Shown: positions 56,083 through 64,000 of the stretch, piece by piece
Layout of the letters: every line of letters starts with the position of its first letter
Position numbering within the stretch: the stretch's first letter is position 1
Origin: Endozoicomonas sp965198415
GTDB taxonomy: Bacteria > Pseudomonadota > Gammaproteobacteria > Pseudomonadales > Endozoicomonadaceae
DNA length: 64,000 bases
Assembly: GCA_965198415.1 (NCBI GenBank)
Contig: CBDAPN010000032.1
Location: 1,178,001-1,242,000 of the forward strand
Direction of reading: 5' to 3'
Position numbers and translations under genes: made by a program
Notes under the pieces: generated by a model
Databases searched by the model: none
What the model saw: only the letters and a program-made list of their open reading frames with translations
What the model was told of the DNA's origin: nothing

Positions 56083-56904
56083 ATGATTACCCTTGCACAA
56101 ATTCTGCCGTATATGCAGGATAAGCCGCTCAACTCAAACCGTGGTCATGCCCAACCGTTCGCCATGAATCTTGAAGTATTGGAAAATCTTGATCTTAACC
56201 AGCGAGAAATCAGCATCTATCTGGCACTGCTGAAGCTCGGCTGTGCCTCCATCCGGGATATTGCCGCGCAGACTGGCATCAACCGTGGCACCACCTATGA
56301 AACGCTGAAAGCTCTTGCCCAAAAAGGCGTGGCTAGCTACTTTCCAAAAGGTAAGCGTCGTATTTTTTCCGCCGAACCACCCGAAAAGTTGTTAGAGCTG
56401 GCGGAGGAAAAACGTCAGTCTCTGGACGCCACTATTGACGAAATGAGAGCCCGACTGATTCCTCAGCTGAATCATCTCAAACCGGATTTCAGCGCCAGTA
56501 ACGTGCGCTTTTATGAAGGCGACAGCGGTATTGAATTTGTCCTCAAAGATATTCTCAATACGGTGGCTCAACAAAAAGTGCGGGAATACAGCGTATTTTC
56601 ATCAAAACTGATTCGCCAGCATTTATACCGCCCCTTTCCCAACTACACCCAGCAACGAATCCGCAAAAAAATTAACGTCCGCGTTATTGCCATTGGTGCA
56701 GGCGGTGAAGATGCTGAACTTTCAGAACGCAAGTGGATAGACGCCAAAGGGCGAATAGATGCCAGCTATATTGCGATTTACCCGCCCAAAGTAGCCATGA
56801 TTTCCCTTGGCTCAAGAGACTACCCGGTCGCTGTGGTATTGGAGTCGCCAGAAATTGCCGCTGCCCAACAGATTATTTTTGAAACGCTCTGGAGCACTTT
56901 ATGA
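56083..56904 (+). CDS. TrmB-family transcriptional regulator
   Basis: 273 residues as the longest frame; the Met at 56164 (MNLEVLENLDLNQRE) would remove 27 residues and may be the true start. A winged helix (IRDIAAQTGINRGTTYETLKALAQKG) is followed by a helical linker and a phospholipase-D-like sensor domain (YSVFSSKLIRQHLYRPFPNYTQQR). TrmB regulators are common in archaea and sense sugars; the ligand here is unknown. Confidence 0.8.
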   Translation: MITLAQILPYMQDKPLNSNRGHAQPFAMNLEVLENLDLNQREISIYLALLKLGCASIRDIAAQTGINRGTTYETLKALAQKGVASYFPKGKRRIFSAEPPEKLLELAEEKRQSLDATIDEMRARLIPQLNHLKPDFSASNVRFYEGDSGIEFVLKDILNTVAQQKVREYSVFSSKLIRQHLYRPFPNYTQQRIRKKINVRVIAIGAGGEDAELSERKWIDAKGRIDASYIAIYPPKVAMISLGSRDYPVAVVLESPEIAAAQQIIFETLWSTL

Positions 56905-57042
56905 GTCCGATTATCAAGCGATAGTTTCATTCTCATTTGGCCGGTTACTTACAAAATACTTTCAGGATAATTAATCCTCACAAACACTTGGACGAGAGAG
57001 CAGGTGTTATATTGGAAATAATTTCAATTGGAACACGGCCTT

Positions 57043-57966
57043 ATGCGCACCGAATCAGCTCATCGTGATGTCAAACGAGACAGGCGCAAACTCACCACCA
57101 CCGTCATAATAACCTCTGCACTCATAGCTTTTACCTACTTCTGGAGCGAGCAAGAAAGCCCAAAGCCAGGATACACACCGGACAGAACTTACAAACTCAC
57201 GATTTTGACCAGCAATGAATTTAACCACGCCAGCACCGCATCACCCGATGCGGTGGCCCGACAATTATTGGAGCGGGAAATTCTAATATCACAAATACGC
57301 CGGGAGGTGGAGTCTGACGGTGGGCGCTTATTGCTGTTATCTGGCGGTGAGCTTAATACCAATGATGATATTCTCAACCTCAAAGAGCTTAATCAGCTTG
57401 GCTATAACGCCATGACCGTCAGCCCGCTGCTATTTGATGAACCGATGAAAAATATTCGGGCGCAGGAAGCTACGGCAAATTTCCCCTTTTTGTCTGCCAA
57501 CTTATACGAGTCTGAAACTGGCAGGCCGGTTTTTGATGCCTACGCCCTGTTTGACTTTGATGGTCTGCGTATTGCGGTGATCGGGTTAACGGGACAGGGG
57601 CTTGATCAGACAGCTGAATACCGTCGTGGAATTGAATTAATAGACCCTGCTTTGGCAACAGCAGAACTGCTTCCCTACCTCAAGCGGCAGGCCGATATAG
57701 TCATAGCAACCACTCATGCAAATAATCCGTACACAAGAGAGCCAACACCTTCATTTGCTAGCGACTTATTACAGCTCAGAGGGGTTGATGTGGTGATTGG
57801 AAATAACACGTTAATTCCAAATAAAAAATTCCATAAAAATGAAACAAGCCCACTGCTAGAAACCATTGACCATCCAACTTTTATACGACGAATTGACATT
57901 GAATTTTGCAATGGAAGAATAAAGAAAACTCATTATGAGCCCGTAAACTTTCTGACCCAAAATTAA
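57043..57966 (+). CDS. UshA-like metallophosphatase-fold protein lacking metal motifs
   Basis: 307 residues from ATG 57043. One N-terminal membrane helix (TTTVIITSALIAFTYFW) anchors a periplasmic domain that follows the fold of 5'-nucleotidase N-domains, but each metal motif is altered: ILTSNEFNH for I-L-H-T-N-D-x-H, LLLSGGELN for L-x-x-G-D, AMTVSPLLFD for A-x-x-x-G-N-H-E-F-D, and VDVVIGNNT for V-D-x-I-x-G-G-H-S-H. Hence probably no phosphatase activity. It could be a binding or scaffold protein. Moderately sure of the fold. Confidence 0.65.
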   Translation: MRTESAHRDVKRDRRKLTTTVIITSALIAFTYFWSEQESPKPGYTPDRTYKLTILTSNEFNHASTASPDAVARQLLEREILISQIRREVESDGGRLLLLSGGELNTNDDILNLKELNQLGYNAMTVSPLLFDEPMKNIRAQEATANFPFLSANLYESETGRPVFDAYALFDFDGLRIAVIGLTGQGLDQTAEYRRGIELIDPALATAELLPYLKRQADIVIATTHANNPYTREPTPSFASDLLQLRGVDVVIGNNTLIPNKKFHKNETSPLLETIDHPTFIRRIDIEFCNGRIKKTHYEPVNFLTQN

Positions 57967-58143
57967 CTTTAAAAATCAACGACAATAGCCATTTAATTCT
58001 TAGTGAGACTTACAAAGCAATTAAAATTCCAACAGAATCTTTAACGACTATTTACTCAATTCTGGCGTAATCTTTCCTTTTTTTCTAATTCAGCATCTAT
58101 AATGGGTGATCTTAAACACTATTGAAGTTGCAGGTAATTAGCT

Positions 58144-59502
58144 TTGTTCAGTTTTAAACCATCCGTACTATCTTTTGCTATTGCGTTTATCAGTTTGCCG
58201 ACTGTCGTTAATAGTGCAAGTGCTAATTGTGCGAGTGACTCCTCATTCATTAATGATGTAAAGCTTGATGGAAAAGTACAAACCATTTATTACGACGCCA
58301 AAGAAATAAATAATCAAACCAGCAAAGGCGCATGGACCGGAGCCATCTGGCTGAATGCTCAAACCGGGTACTTGGCAGATATTATGAGTTTTGGTGTTTC
58401 TGCCTATCGGGTTGCTAAATTTAGTATGAAAGACACCCATGAAGATTCTAACAATCTACTCAACGCCAATAATAACGGCTTTGGTAAAATTGGTCAGGCT
58501 TGGGTCGATTTAAAGCTGCCAACAAATTCCGATGCCATTAACGCTGACATTAAAATTGGCCGCCAAGCTATAAACACCGGTCTGCTCAGCACCAGCGAAT
58601 CCCGCTCGGTACCCAGTGCCTGGAGTGGTGTTGATGCCACTATTGACGCCGGTACATTGAAAGGCAAAATAGCTTGGGTTAACGAAGTCTCTCAAAGAAC
58701 TCAATCTGGCTTTCATAGCATTACTAACGACCTCGGCAATAAAATAGATTGGATTGGTTCCGTACAACTGTCTTATACCTTGGCGTTAAAGAATGAGCAA
58801 TCGCTTGAGTTTCAATACAATAACGCTCTGGCTCATCACTATGTAAATGGCCACAATGGTAATGTCATTTACAAGACGCCGTTGCAAAATAACTCAAACC
58901 TGACCCTTACTGGCCTTTATTACCATGCCAATAAAAAAGGTGACTTATGGCAATGGGAAAACGACAATGCGCCTTTTGATAAAGACGCCCATAGTGGCAG
59001 CGTTAGTGCCGTATTAGAAAACGGGCCATGGACGTTTAACGCCGGAGTCACCATGACCCGGGCAAAAAGCTCAGGCATTAACAACAAATACCAAACCATT
59101 GGCCACTATGAACCCGACTTTGGCTCAAATACCCGTGGCACTTTTGATGCCCCTACCGCTGCTACCATTTCAGACTTTAATTTTGATAAAGAAGTAGCCT
59201 GGATTGTAGGTGCTGAATACGATTTTAGCTCCCTTGGCATTGAAGGGCTCTCTGTGAGTTATAAATTCGCTTATGGCAGCGGAATGAAAGCCAGGAATAA
59301 CGAAACCGGCTTTACTCAAGACGTTCATGAGTCCGAAACTGACTTGCAGCTGATTTACAACTTTAAACAGCCAATACTGCAAGGCCTAAAGTTCAAAACT
59401 GAATATGCTTACTACAAAAACGATACAGCATTTGCTTTGGCCACTGATCAGAATGGAATTAGAGACCTTCGTGCATGGTTGAGTTACGACTTCTCAATTT
59501 AA
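58144..59502 (+). CDS. OprD-family outer-membrane porin
   Basis: 452 residues. Signal peptide (cleaved near residue 28), then a beta-barrel with alternating strands, the early SFINDVKLDGKVQTIYYDA and the characteristic IKIGRQAINTGLLSTSESRSVPSAWSG segment, and a terminal strand ending in Ile after aromatics (LRAWLSYDFSI). OprD channels take up basic amino acids or organic acids. Start TTG 58144 after AGGTAATTAGC; no other start suits the signal. Alone in its transcription unit. Confidence 0.88.
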   Translation: MFSFKPSVLSFAIAFISLPTVVNSASANCASDSSFINDVKLDGKVQTIYYDAKEINNQTSKGAWTGAIWLNAQTGYLADIMSFGVSAYRVAKFSMKDTHEDSNNLLNANNNGFGKIGQAWVDLKLPTNSDAINADIKIGRQAINTGLLSTSESRSVPSAWSGVDATIDAGTLKGKIAWVNEVSQRTQSGFHSITNDLGNKIDWIGSVQLSYTLALKNEQSLEFQYNNALAHHYVNGHNGNVIYKTPLQNNSNLTLTGLYYHANKKGDLWQWENDNAPFDKDAHSGSVSAVLENGPWTFNAGVTMTRAKSSGINNKYQTIGHYEPDFGSNTRGTFDAPTAATISDFNFDKEVAWIVGAEYDFSSLGIEGLSVSYKFAYGSGMKARNNETGFTQDVHESETDLQLIYNFKQPILQGLKFKTEYAYYKNDTAFALATDQNGIRDLRAWLSYDFSI

Positions 59503-59666
59503 ACCTTGTTGAAATCACCGTTCGGAATATTCTATTATCTTAAGCCAGTCAGGCAGTGCATCTGCGCTGCCTAATTTATTAATTACGGCTAAATTGAAAA
59601 AATAAACACCATCTGTTTTTTTAGCCTAAATTGATAAATTACATTTTATTGTTACTGGAGTATTAA

Positions 59667-60305
59667 GTGAATATCTTGCGACTTAGCTTTCTTGTATTGT
59701 CTCCTGTTGCGGTAGCTTGCACTGAATTACCAGAAGGGCACTGGAAAGAAATCTCACCAGACATTCCCATGTCATTGGATATCGACCATGACCACCATTT
59801 ATCAGCCTATGCCGGATGCAACCGACTGATGGGAAGCGCCAGAATAGAAGGCCGCCAACTGGTAGTGGAGCATTTCGCCAGTACTCGTATGATGTGCTAT
59901 GGCGAGGCTGCCAAAAATGAAAAGGCTCTCATTACGCTACTCACCAGCAAACCCGAGGTTCAATTACACGGTGAACAGCTAACACTTAGTACAAATACCA
60001 ACAGTTACACTTTCCGTAAACAGCAGACGCAGAGCACCGGTGTGACGCGCATTGTCTACATTGCTTCACAAACCGTAGGTTGTACTGGCGTTGTGCCTAT
60101 GGAGTGCCTGCAAACCCGTGAGCACGAAAATGACCCGTGGATGCCTTTCTATGGAGCTATCGAAAGGTTTCAGCACCAACCCGGAACAGCTTATCGCCTG
60201 CGGGTTACCGAGTATGACACCACGCAGCCATTTTTGGCTGATGCTCCGAACCCGCTCTGGGTTGTTGATGAGATTCTTGAGCAGAAGCAGGTAAACTCCC
60301 ATTAA
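59667..60305 (+). CDS. META plus DUF4377 domain protein
   Basis: 212 residues. After a signal peptide comes a META domain (about 25-118, with LSAYAGCNRLMGSARIEG and ASTRMMCYG), then a DUF4377 domain (about 125-206, with GCTGVVPMECLQTREH, PWMPFYGAIERFQHQPG and YRLRVTEYD). Exported; relatives such as HslJ affect envelope stress and novobiocin resistance, but function is unsettled. GTG start after GGAG. Confidence 0.82.
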   Translation: MNILRLSFLVLSPVAVACTELPEGHWKEISPDIPMSLDIDHDHHLSAYAGCNRLMGSARIEGRQLVVEHFASTRMMCYGEAAKNEKALITLLTSKPEVQLHGEQLTLSTNTNSYTFRKQQTQSTGVTRIVYIASQTVGCTGVVPMECLQTREHENDPWMPFYGAIERFQHQPGTAYRLRVTEYDTTQPFLADAPNPLWVVDEILEQKQVNSH

Positions 60306-60529
60306 AAAGATGTTAACCCTTTTCCCTTCAGGAGTGCTTAAACACTTTTGACGGTAAAACTGCTTTTCAATGACAGGTAATTAGACCTTCCGCACTTACT
60401 AAGGACTTGTACTTGAATAATGCCCATCAAATTAAGTCATCGCAACCGGGTTGGAACTACAGCCCATCAAAAGGTGGGTTATTTAAAGACAATTCCTATA
60501 CAACTGATTAACCATTTAATAGGAAAAAA

Positions 60530-62047
60530 ATGACCTCCTTACGACACCCGCCAATTTCTAATGCCGTGTTATTTGTGGTTTTATTTACGCTCATTGCTCT
60601 CTTTTCAAACAATACCAATGCCGATCAGCAAGAAATCTCGCCGGACCAAAATGTCTGGTCTGAATTCAAAATGATCAGAAATTATCTTTCGAAAAATGAA
60701 TTCTTTAAAGAGCTTAACTTTGAGAATACTGAACATTTTAAAAATGCAAGCCTGAATGAGCAATTGGAAATAGGAAAAAAAGCGGCTAAAGCCACCCTGC
60801 GTCATATGTCGATGAAAAATGCGCTGAAAAACTTAGCTATCCGTACAGCATTTTTTGGTATACCCACTGCTGTTGGCGCTGGCTTATTTTACTATGTACC
60901 CATGAGCCGAGAAATTGTTATTTTTGCTGCCAGCAGCTTCGCTGTTTTAGCGCCTTTCATAATTTATGGTATGGGTGAGCAGGCGTATTATGCAGTTTCA
61001 CCGGCAGAACTACCTGAACAGCAGATGCTCGTTGAGTATGTTTCTAAAAGACACCTGTTTAGCAATTCGACACGTAACTTTATTGAAGAAAATATGTTTT
61101 ATCCATTCTGGCAAACTGAGAGCCCCATGCAGTATGAAAAATTAGTTAAAGTGTTGGATAAGGCTCTCAGGTTACCATTGTACAAAAAAGAATTAATCTA
61201 TAATCCGACAATGTTAGCTGAAAGTTTTGCTGGCTTCTCTGTGCAGCTGCAAAAGCGTTTGCAGCGCTTTACACTCGCTGAACTCAACTATCAGAAAATG
61301 AAAAACAGGCTTGACATTCATTACCCTGTGTATTTCCAAGGGCTTCCTGGCACAGGAAAAACCTACAGTGCCCAACAGATTGCCAAGGCGATGGATACTA
61401 CTTTTACTACGGTTTCCCTTGACGGTGCTTCAATTGAAGACATTGTAGGCACATCGTCTGATAATCAAATGGGAAAACCGGGTCGTCTACTTGAGGCGCT
61501 GATCGCTAACACTGAATCAATATATGATTTAAACTTCAGCAATAAAGTCTTATTAATTGATGAGTTCGATCGCTTGCTAGTCAATGACGACCTAACTTAC
61601 AGACAGCAACTCTCATTCTTCTTAAAAATTCTGGACCCTAATCATCGCTATTTTTACAGTGAATACCTCAAAACAAACATCAGACTGCCTGATACAATCA
61701 TTCTTGCCGGAAATGTTGATTTGCACGGGCAAAGCTATACAAACCCTCAGCTACAGGCTCTGGCTTCAAGGATTGACCAAATTGAATTTACTGGCTTTAG
61801 CCCTGAAACTAAACTGAAGCTGGCCATAAAAAAACTAGTTCCAAAGCATGAAAGAAGTTATCAATCCATCGACCCATCGCTCAACGACTTCACTCTTGGT
61901 GATGAAGGCATAAAAGAGATAGAGGCGTTTGTTAAAACTGATAGCGATCCTGGCTTGAGGAGCCTGGAAAAGTATATCACCTTACTGTTTGAGGAGCGGT
62001 TATACGCACAGGGGCTCACTAATTCACTCCACAAAAGACAAGACTAA
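60530..62047 (+). CDS. Membrane-anchored Lon-type AAA+ ATPase without protease domain
   Basis: 505 residues. An N-terminal hydrophobic segment (12-28) is followed by a basic helical stretch and a membrane hairpin (about 107-123 and 130-147). The AAA+ module has Walker A GLPGTGKTY (271-279), Walker B VLLIDEFDRL (340-349), sensor-1 Asn395 and an arginine-finger candidate Arg414. The order GASIEDIVGTSS...GKPGRLLEALI and LDPNHRYFYSEYL mirrors Lon, yet no LonN and no Ser-Lys protease domain follow. Topology is unclear: the basic residues suggest the ATPase is cytoplasmic. A+T-rich and alone. Function unknown. Confidence 0.8.
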   Translation: MTSLRHPPISNAVLFVVLFTLIALFSNNTNADQQEISPDQNVWSEFKMIRNYLSKNEFFKELNFENTEHFKNASLNEQLEIGKKAAKATLRHMSMKNALKNLAIRTAFFGIPTAVGAGLFYYVPMSREIVIFAASSFAVLAPFIIYGMGEQAYYAVSPAELPEQQMLVEYVSKRHLFSNSTRNFIEENMFYPFWQTESPMQYEKLVKVLDKALRLPLYKKELIYNPTMLAESFAGFSVQLQKRLQRFTLAELNYQKMKNRLDIHYPVYFQGLPGTGKTYSAQQIAKAMDTTFTTVSLDGASIEDIVGTSSDNQMGKPGRLLEALIANTESIYDLNFSNKVLLIDEFDRLLVNDDLTYRQQLSFFLKILDPNHRYFYSEYLKTNIRLPDTIILAGNVDLHGQSYTNPQLQALASRIDQIEFTGFSPETKLKLAIKKLVPKHERSYQSIDPSLNDFTLGDEGIKEIEAFVKTDSDPGLRSLEKYITLLFEERLYAQGLTNSLHKRQD

Positions 62048-62059
62048 TCATCAAAGACA

Positions 62060-62104
62060 TGGTGCACCTACGCGCTAAAACTAAAGAGTTGTGTGGGTGC
62101 ACCA
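62060..62104. repeat. Paired GGTGCACC palindromes between the ATPase gene and deoD
   Basis: A 9-bp inverted repeat (62060-62068 with 62096-62104, 27-base spacer) whose core GGTGCACC is itself palindromic. It lies between two convergent genes. No T-tract follows, so a terminator role is uncertain. Confidence 0.6.
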
Positions 62105-62116
62105 AGTATGATTCCA

Positions 62117-62818
62117 CTAAAGCAGTGATTGCAAAGCGACCTCAACCATCTCATTAAAAGTTGACTGCCGATCTTGCGGGGGAAGTGCCTCACCGGTACG
62201 AATGTGATCACTGACGGTACAAATGGCCAAACCTTGTGCGCCAAATTCAGCACACACACCGTACAAGCCCGCTGCTTCCATCTCCACACCTAAAATACCG
62301 TGCTTTTCCATAGTATCAAACATGGACTTGTCCGGATTATAAAAAAGGTCGGCTGAAAACAAGTTGCCGACTTTTACCGGCAGCTTCAGTTTGCGGGCGG
62401 AGTTTACTGCCTTTTCCAGCAGCCCATAGTCGGCGATGGCAGCAAAATCGTGATTTTTAAATCGCATGCGGTTTACTTTCGAGTCGGTACAGGCTCCCAT
62501 ACCAATGACAATATCGCGAACCTGAACCTCCTTGGAGATGGCGCCACAGGAACCTACCCGAATCAGATTTTTCACATGATACTCAGTAATTAGCTCCTTG
62601 TAATAGATTGAAGCAGAGGGAATACCCATACCAGAGCCCATCACAGAAACCCTGAGCCCCTGATACGTGCCGGTAAAGCCCAGCATATTGCGAACATTGG
62701 TAACCTGCTCGACCCCTTCAAGGAAAGTCTCGGCAATATGCCGGGCGCGCAATGGATCACCGGGCATTAAACAGGATTCGGCAAAATCTCCGGGATGAGC
62801 ATTAATATGTGGCGTCAC
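62117..62818 (-). CDS. deoD: Purine nucleoside phosphorylase DeoD
   Basis: 233-residue hexameric PNP that splits purine (deoxy)nucleosides with phosphate. TPHINAHPGDFAESCLMPGDPLRA, GSGMGIPSASIY, LFSADLFYNPD and GVEMEAAGLYG with the active-site Glu are present. The start is GTG 62818: GGAGG lies 8 bases before it and the first residues match E. coli DeoD; longer readings put the ribosome site inside the gene. Follows deoB by 47 bases. Confidence 0.97.
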   Translation of the reverse strand: MTPHINAHPGDFAESCLMPGDPLRARHIAETFLEGVEQVTNVRNMLGFTGTYQGLRVSVMGSGMGIPSASIYYKELITEYHVKNLIRVGSCGAISKEVQVRDIVIGMGACTDSKVNRMRFKNHDFAAIADYGLLEKAVNSARKLKLPVKVGNLFSADLFYNPDKSMFDTMEKHGILGVEMEAAGLYGVCAEFGAQGLAICTVSDHIRTGEALPPQDRQSTFNEMVEVALQSLL

Positions 62819-62865
62819 AGTCGTATCCTCCAAACACTGCAATTAAAAAAAGGATGTTGCTCCTT

Positions 62866-64000
62866 TTAGGCTTGTTCAAAAATATCTGGCAAAAATGATG
62901 TGCCGTAATCCATCGGTTGTAAATCAAAGTAGTCCGCTACGGTCTGACCAATGTCTGCAAAAGTCTCTCGCTGGCCGATTGAACAGGGTTTCAACTTCTT
63001 ACTGTAAACCAAAACCGGAATGTGCTCACGGGTATGATCAGTACCGGGCCAGGTTGGGTCGCAGCCGTGGTCTGCGGTTATAATCAGCAGGTCATCGTCC
63101 TTCATGTAGTAAAACAAGTTTGGTAACAGCGCGTCGAGTTGTTCCAATGCATCTGCGTAGCCAAAAACATCACGACGGTGGCCGAATGATGAATCAAAAT
63201 CTACAAAATTGGTGAACACAATGGAACGGTCTTGTGCTTCAAGCAGTTCCTTGCGGGTTGCTTCAAAAAGTGCCGGAATCCCCGTCGCTTTTACTTTTTT
63301 GGTAATGCCCTGATGGGCAAAAATATCGGCAATTTTGCCGATACTCACCACTTCACCGCCACTGGCAACCAATTTATCGAGGACGGTGGGCGCTGGGGGA
63401 AGTACTGAAAAATCACGTCGATTACCCGTTCGCTGAAAGTCCCCCGCATCATCGCCAATAAAAGGCCGGGCAATAACACGACCAATGTTGTATGGATTGA
63501 GAATCTCTCGGGCAATTTGGCAAACTTCCAGCAGTCGCTCCAAACCGAAGGTCTCTTCATGGCAGGCAATCTGAAAAACACTGTCCGCCGATGTATAAAC
63601 AATCGGCTTGCCGGTTTTCATGTGTTCCTCACCCAGAGCCTCCAAAATAGTAGTACCAGAAGAGTGACAATTACCAAGAACCCCCGGCAGGTTGGCTTTT
63701 TCAATCAGTACATCCAGCACTTCCTGCGGGAAGCTGTTTTGTTCATCACTGAAATAACCCCAATCAAACAGTACAGGCACACCAGCCATTTCCCAATGAC
63801 CACTGGGTGTATCCTTGCCACTGGAAAGCTCCTTGGCATAGCCATAGGCGCCAATAATTGGCATATCGTTGGCCATGCCTTTAGGAAACTCACCGCAGGC
63901 ATCCCGCGCAGCGTGTACCAGACCCAGACTAGAAAGCTGGGGTAAGGTTAATGGCCCACGGCGGTTATTTTCCGTTTCAGAACAGGCCTTGGCGATATGT
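62866..64000 (-). CDS. deoB: Phosphopentomutase DeoB (N-terminus beyond window)
   Basis: 378 codons, open to the right window edge; the true start lies beyond. It converts deoxyribose-1-phosphate to the 5-phosphate, feeding the product of DeoD into central metabolism. RGPLTLPQLSSLGL, GKDTPSGHWEMAGVPV, CHSSGTTILEALGEEHM, TNFVDFDSSFGHRRD and TADHGCDPTWPGTDHTREH (metal ligands) are present. The Met at 63876 is internal. Its stop overlaps a weak A/T hairpin (62848-62867). Confidence 0.97.
   Translation of the reverse strand, partial: HIAKACSETENNRRGPLTLPQLSSLGLVHAARDACGEFPKGMANDMPIIGAYGYAKELSSGKDTPSGHWEMAGVPVLFDWGYFSDEQNSFPQEVLDVLIEKANLPGVLGNCHSSGTTILEALGEEHMKTGKPIVYTSADSVFQIACHEETFGLERLLEVCQIAREILNPYNIGRVIARPFIGDDAGDFQRTGNRRDFSVLPPAPTVLDKLVASGGEVVSIGKIADIFAHQGITKKVKATGIPALFEATRKELLEAQDRSIVFTNFVDFDSSFGHRRDVFGYADALEQLDALLPNLFYYMKDDDLLIITADHGCDPTWPGTDHTREHIPVLVYSKKLKPCSIGQRETFADIGQTVADYFDLQPMDYGTSFLPDIFEQA

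Overview
This 64 kb stretch reads as chromosome of a marine gammaproteobacterium of the Oceanospirillales/Pseudomonadales type. Endozoicomonadaceae (animal-associated) would fit best, but that placement is inference. The evidence is the gene order birA-coaX-SPOR-tRNA(Tyr,Gly,Thr)-tRNA-Trp-secE-nusG-rplKAJL-rpoBC, which follows the Pseudomonas arrangement, together with coaBC-dut-argB, SlmA, an OprD-family porin, cytochrome c4 next to engB, a chitin-active LPMO and several A+T-rich genes without clear bacterial relatives. Most housekeeping genes look intact. No phage, integron or CRISPR array is visible.

Layout. 1-13.0 kb (minus strand): the transcription/translation block, from rpoC (cut by the window edge) back to birA, including four tRNAs, an L10 leader, a terminator after nusG and a strong attenuator-like hairpin after rplL. 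The tuf gene usually found between tRNA-Thr and tRNA-Trp is absent. 13.0-17.2 kb: accessory island with a 44-bp direct repeat, a 979-residue protein of unknown function built from internal repeats, and a decayed IS200/IS605 end carrying the zinc-ribbon tail of TnpB. 17.2-26.3 kb: pyrE and a DUF4124 protein, a ChrA-type transporter, an AA10 LPMO, a heterodimeric MdlAB-like ABC exporter and the GltS glutamate carrier. 26.3-31.2 kb: sbcDC. 31.3-32.3 kb: a protein that looks like a eukaryotic-type RhoGAP, the most striking gene in the window. 32.5-34.8 kb: an orphan TRAP binding lipoprotein and the divergent ohrR/ohr peroxide pair.

34.8-44.6 kb: housekeeping genes (a NadD-like and Nudix pair for NAD metabolism, an EEP-family hydrolase, dsbA, cytochrome c4, engB, radC, coaBC, dut, argB, slmA). 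44.8-52.4 kb: a second accessory region with a MATE pump, a rhodanese, three copies of a ~48-bp hairpin repeat, an IS4-type transposase remnant, a frameshifted ImmA/IrrE-type metalloprotease gene paired with a PIN-like gene, a TauE-type exporter and a beta-hydroxyacid dehydrogenase. 52.4-64 kb: glmS and glmU, a TrmB-type regulator, a UshA-like protein lacking its metal-site motifs, an OprD-like porin, a META+DUF4377 protein, a membrane-anchored Lon-type AAA+ protein without protease domain, then deoD and deoB (cut by the right edge).

Best candidates for something undescribed: the RhoGAP-like protein (31.3-32.3 kb), the repeat-built 979-residue protein (13.8-16.7 kb), the membrane Lon-like ATPase (60.5-62.0 kb), the ImmA/PIN pair (47.5-49.2 kb) and the IS605 right end whose hairpin loop has been filled by a tandem repeat (16.74-16.81 kb).
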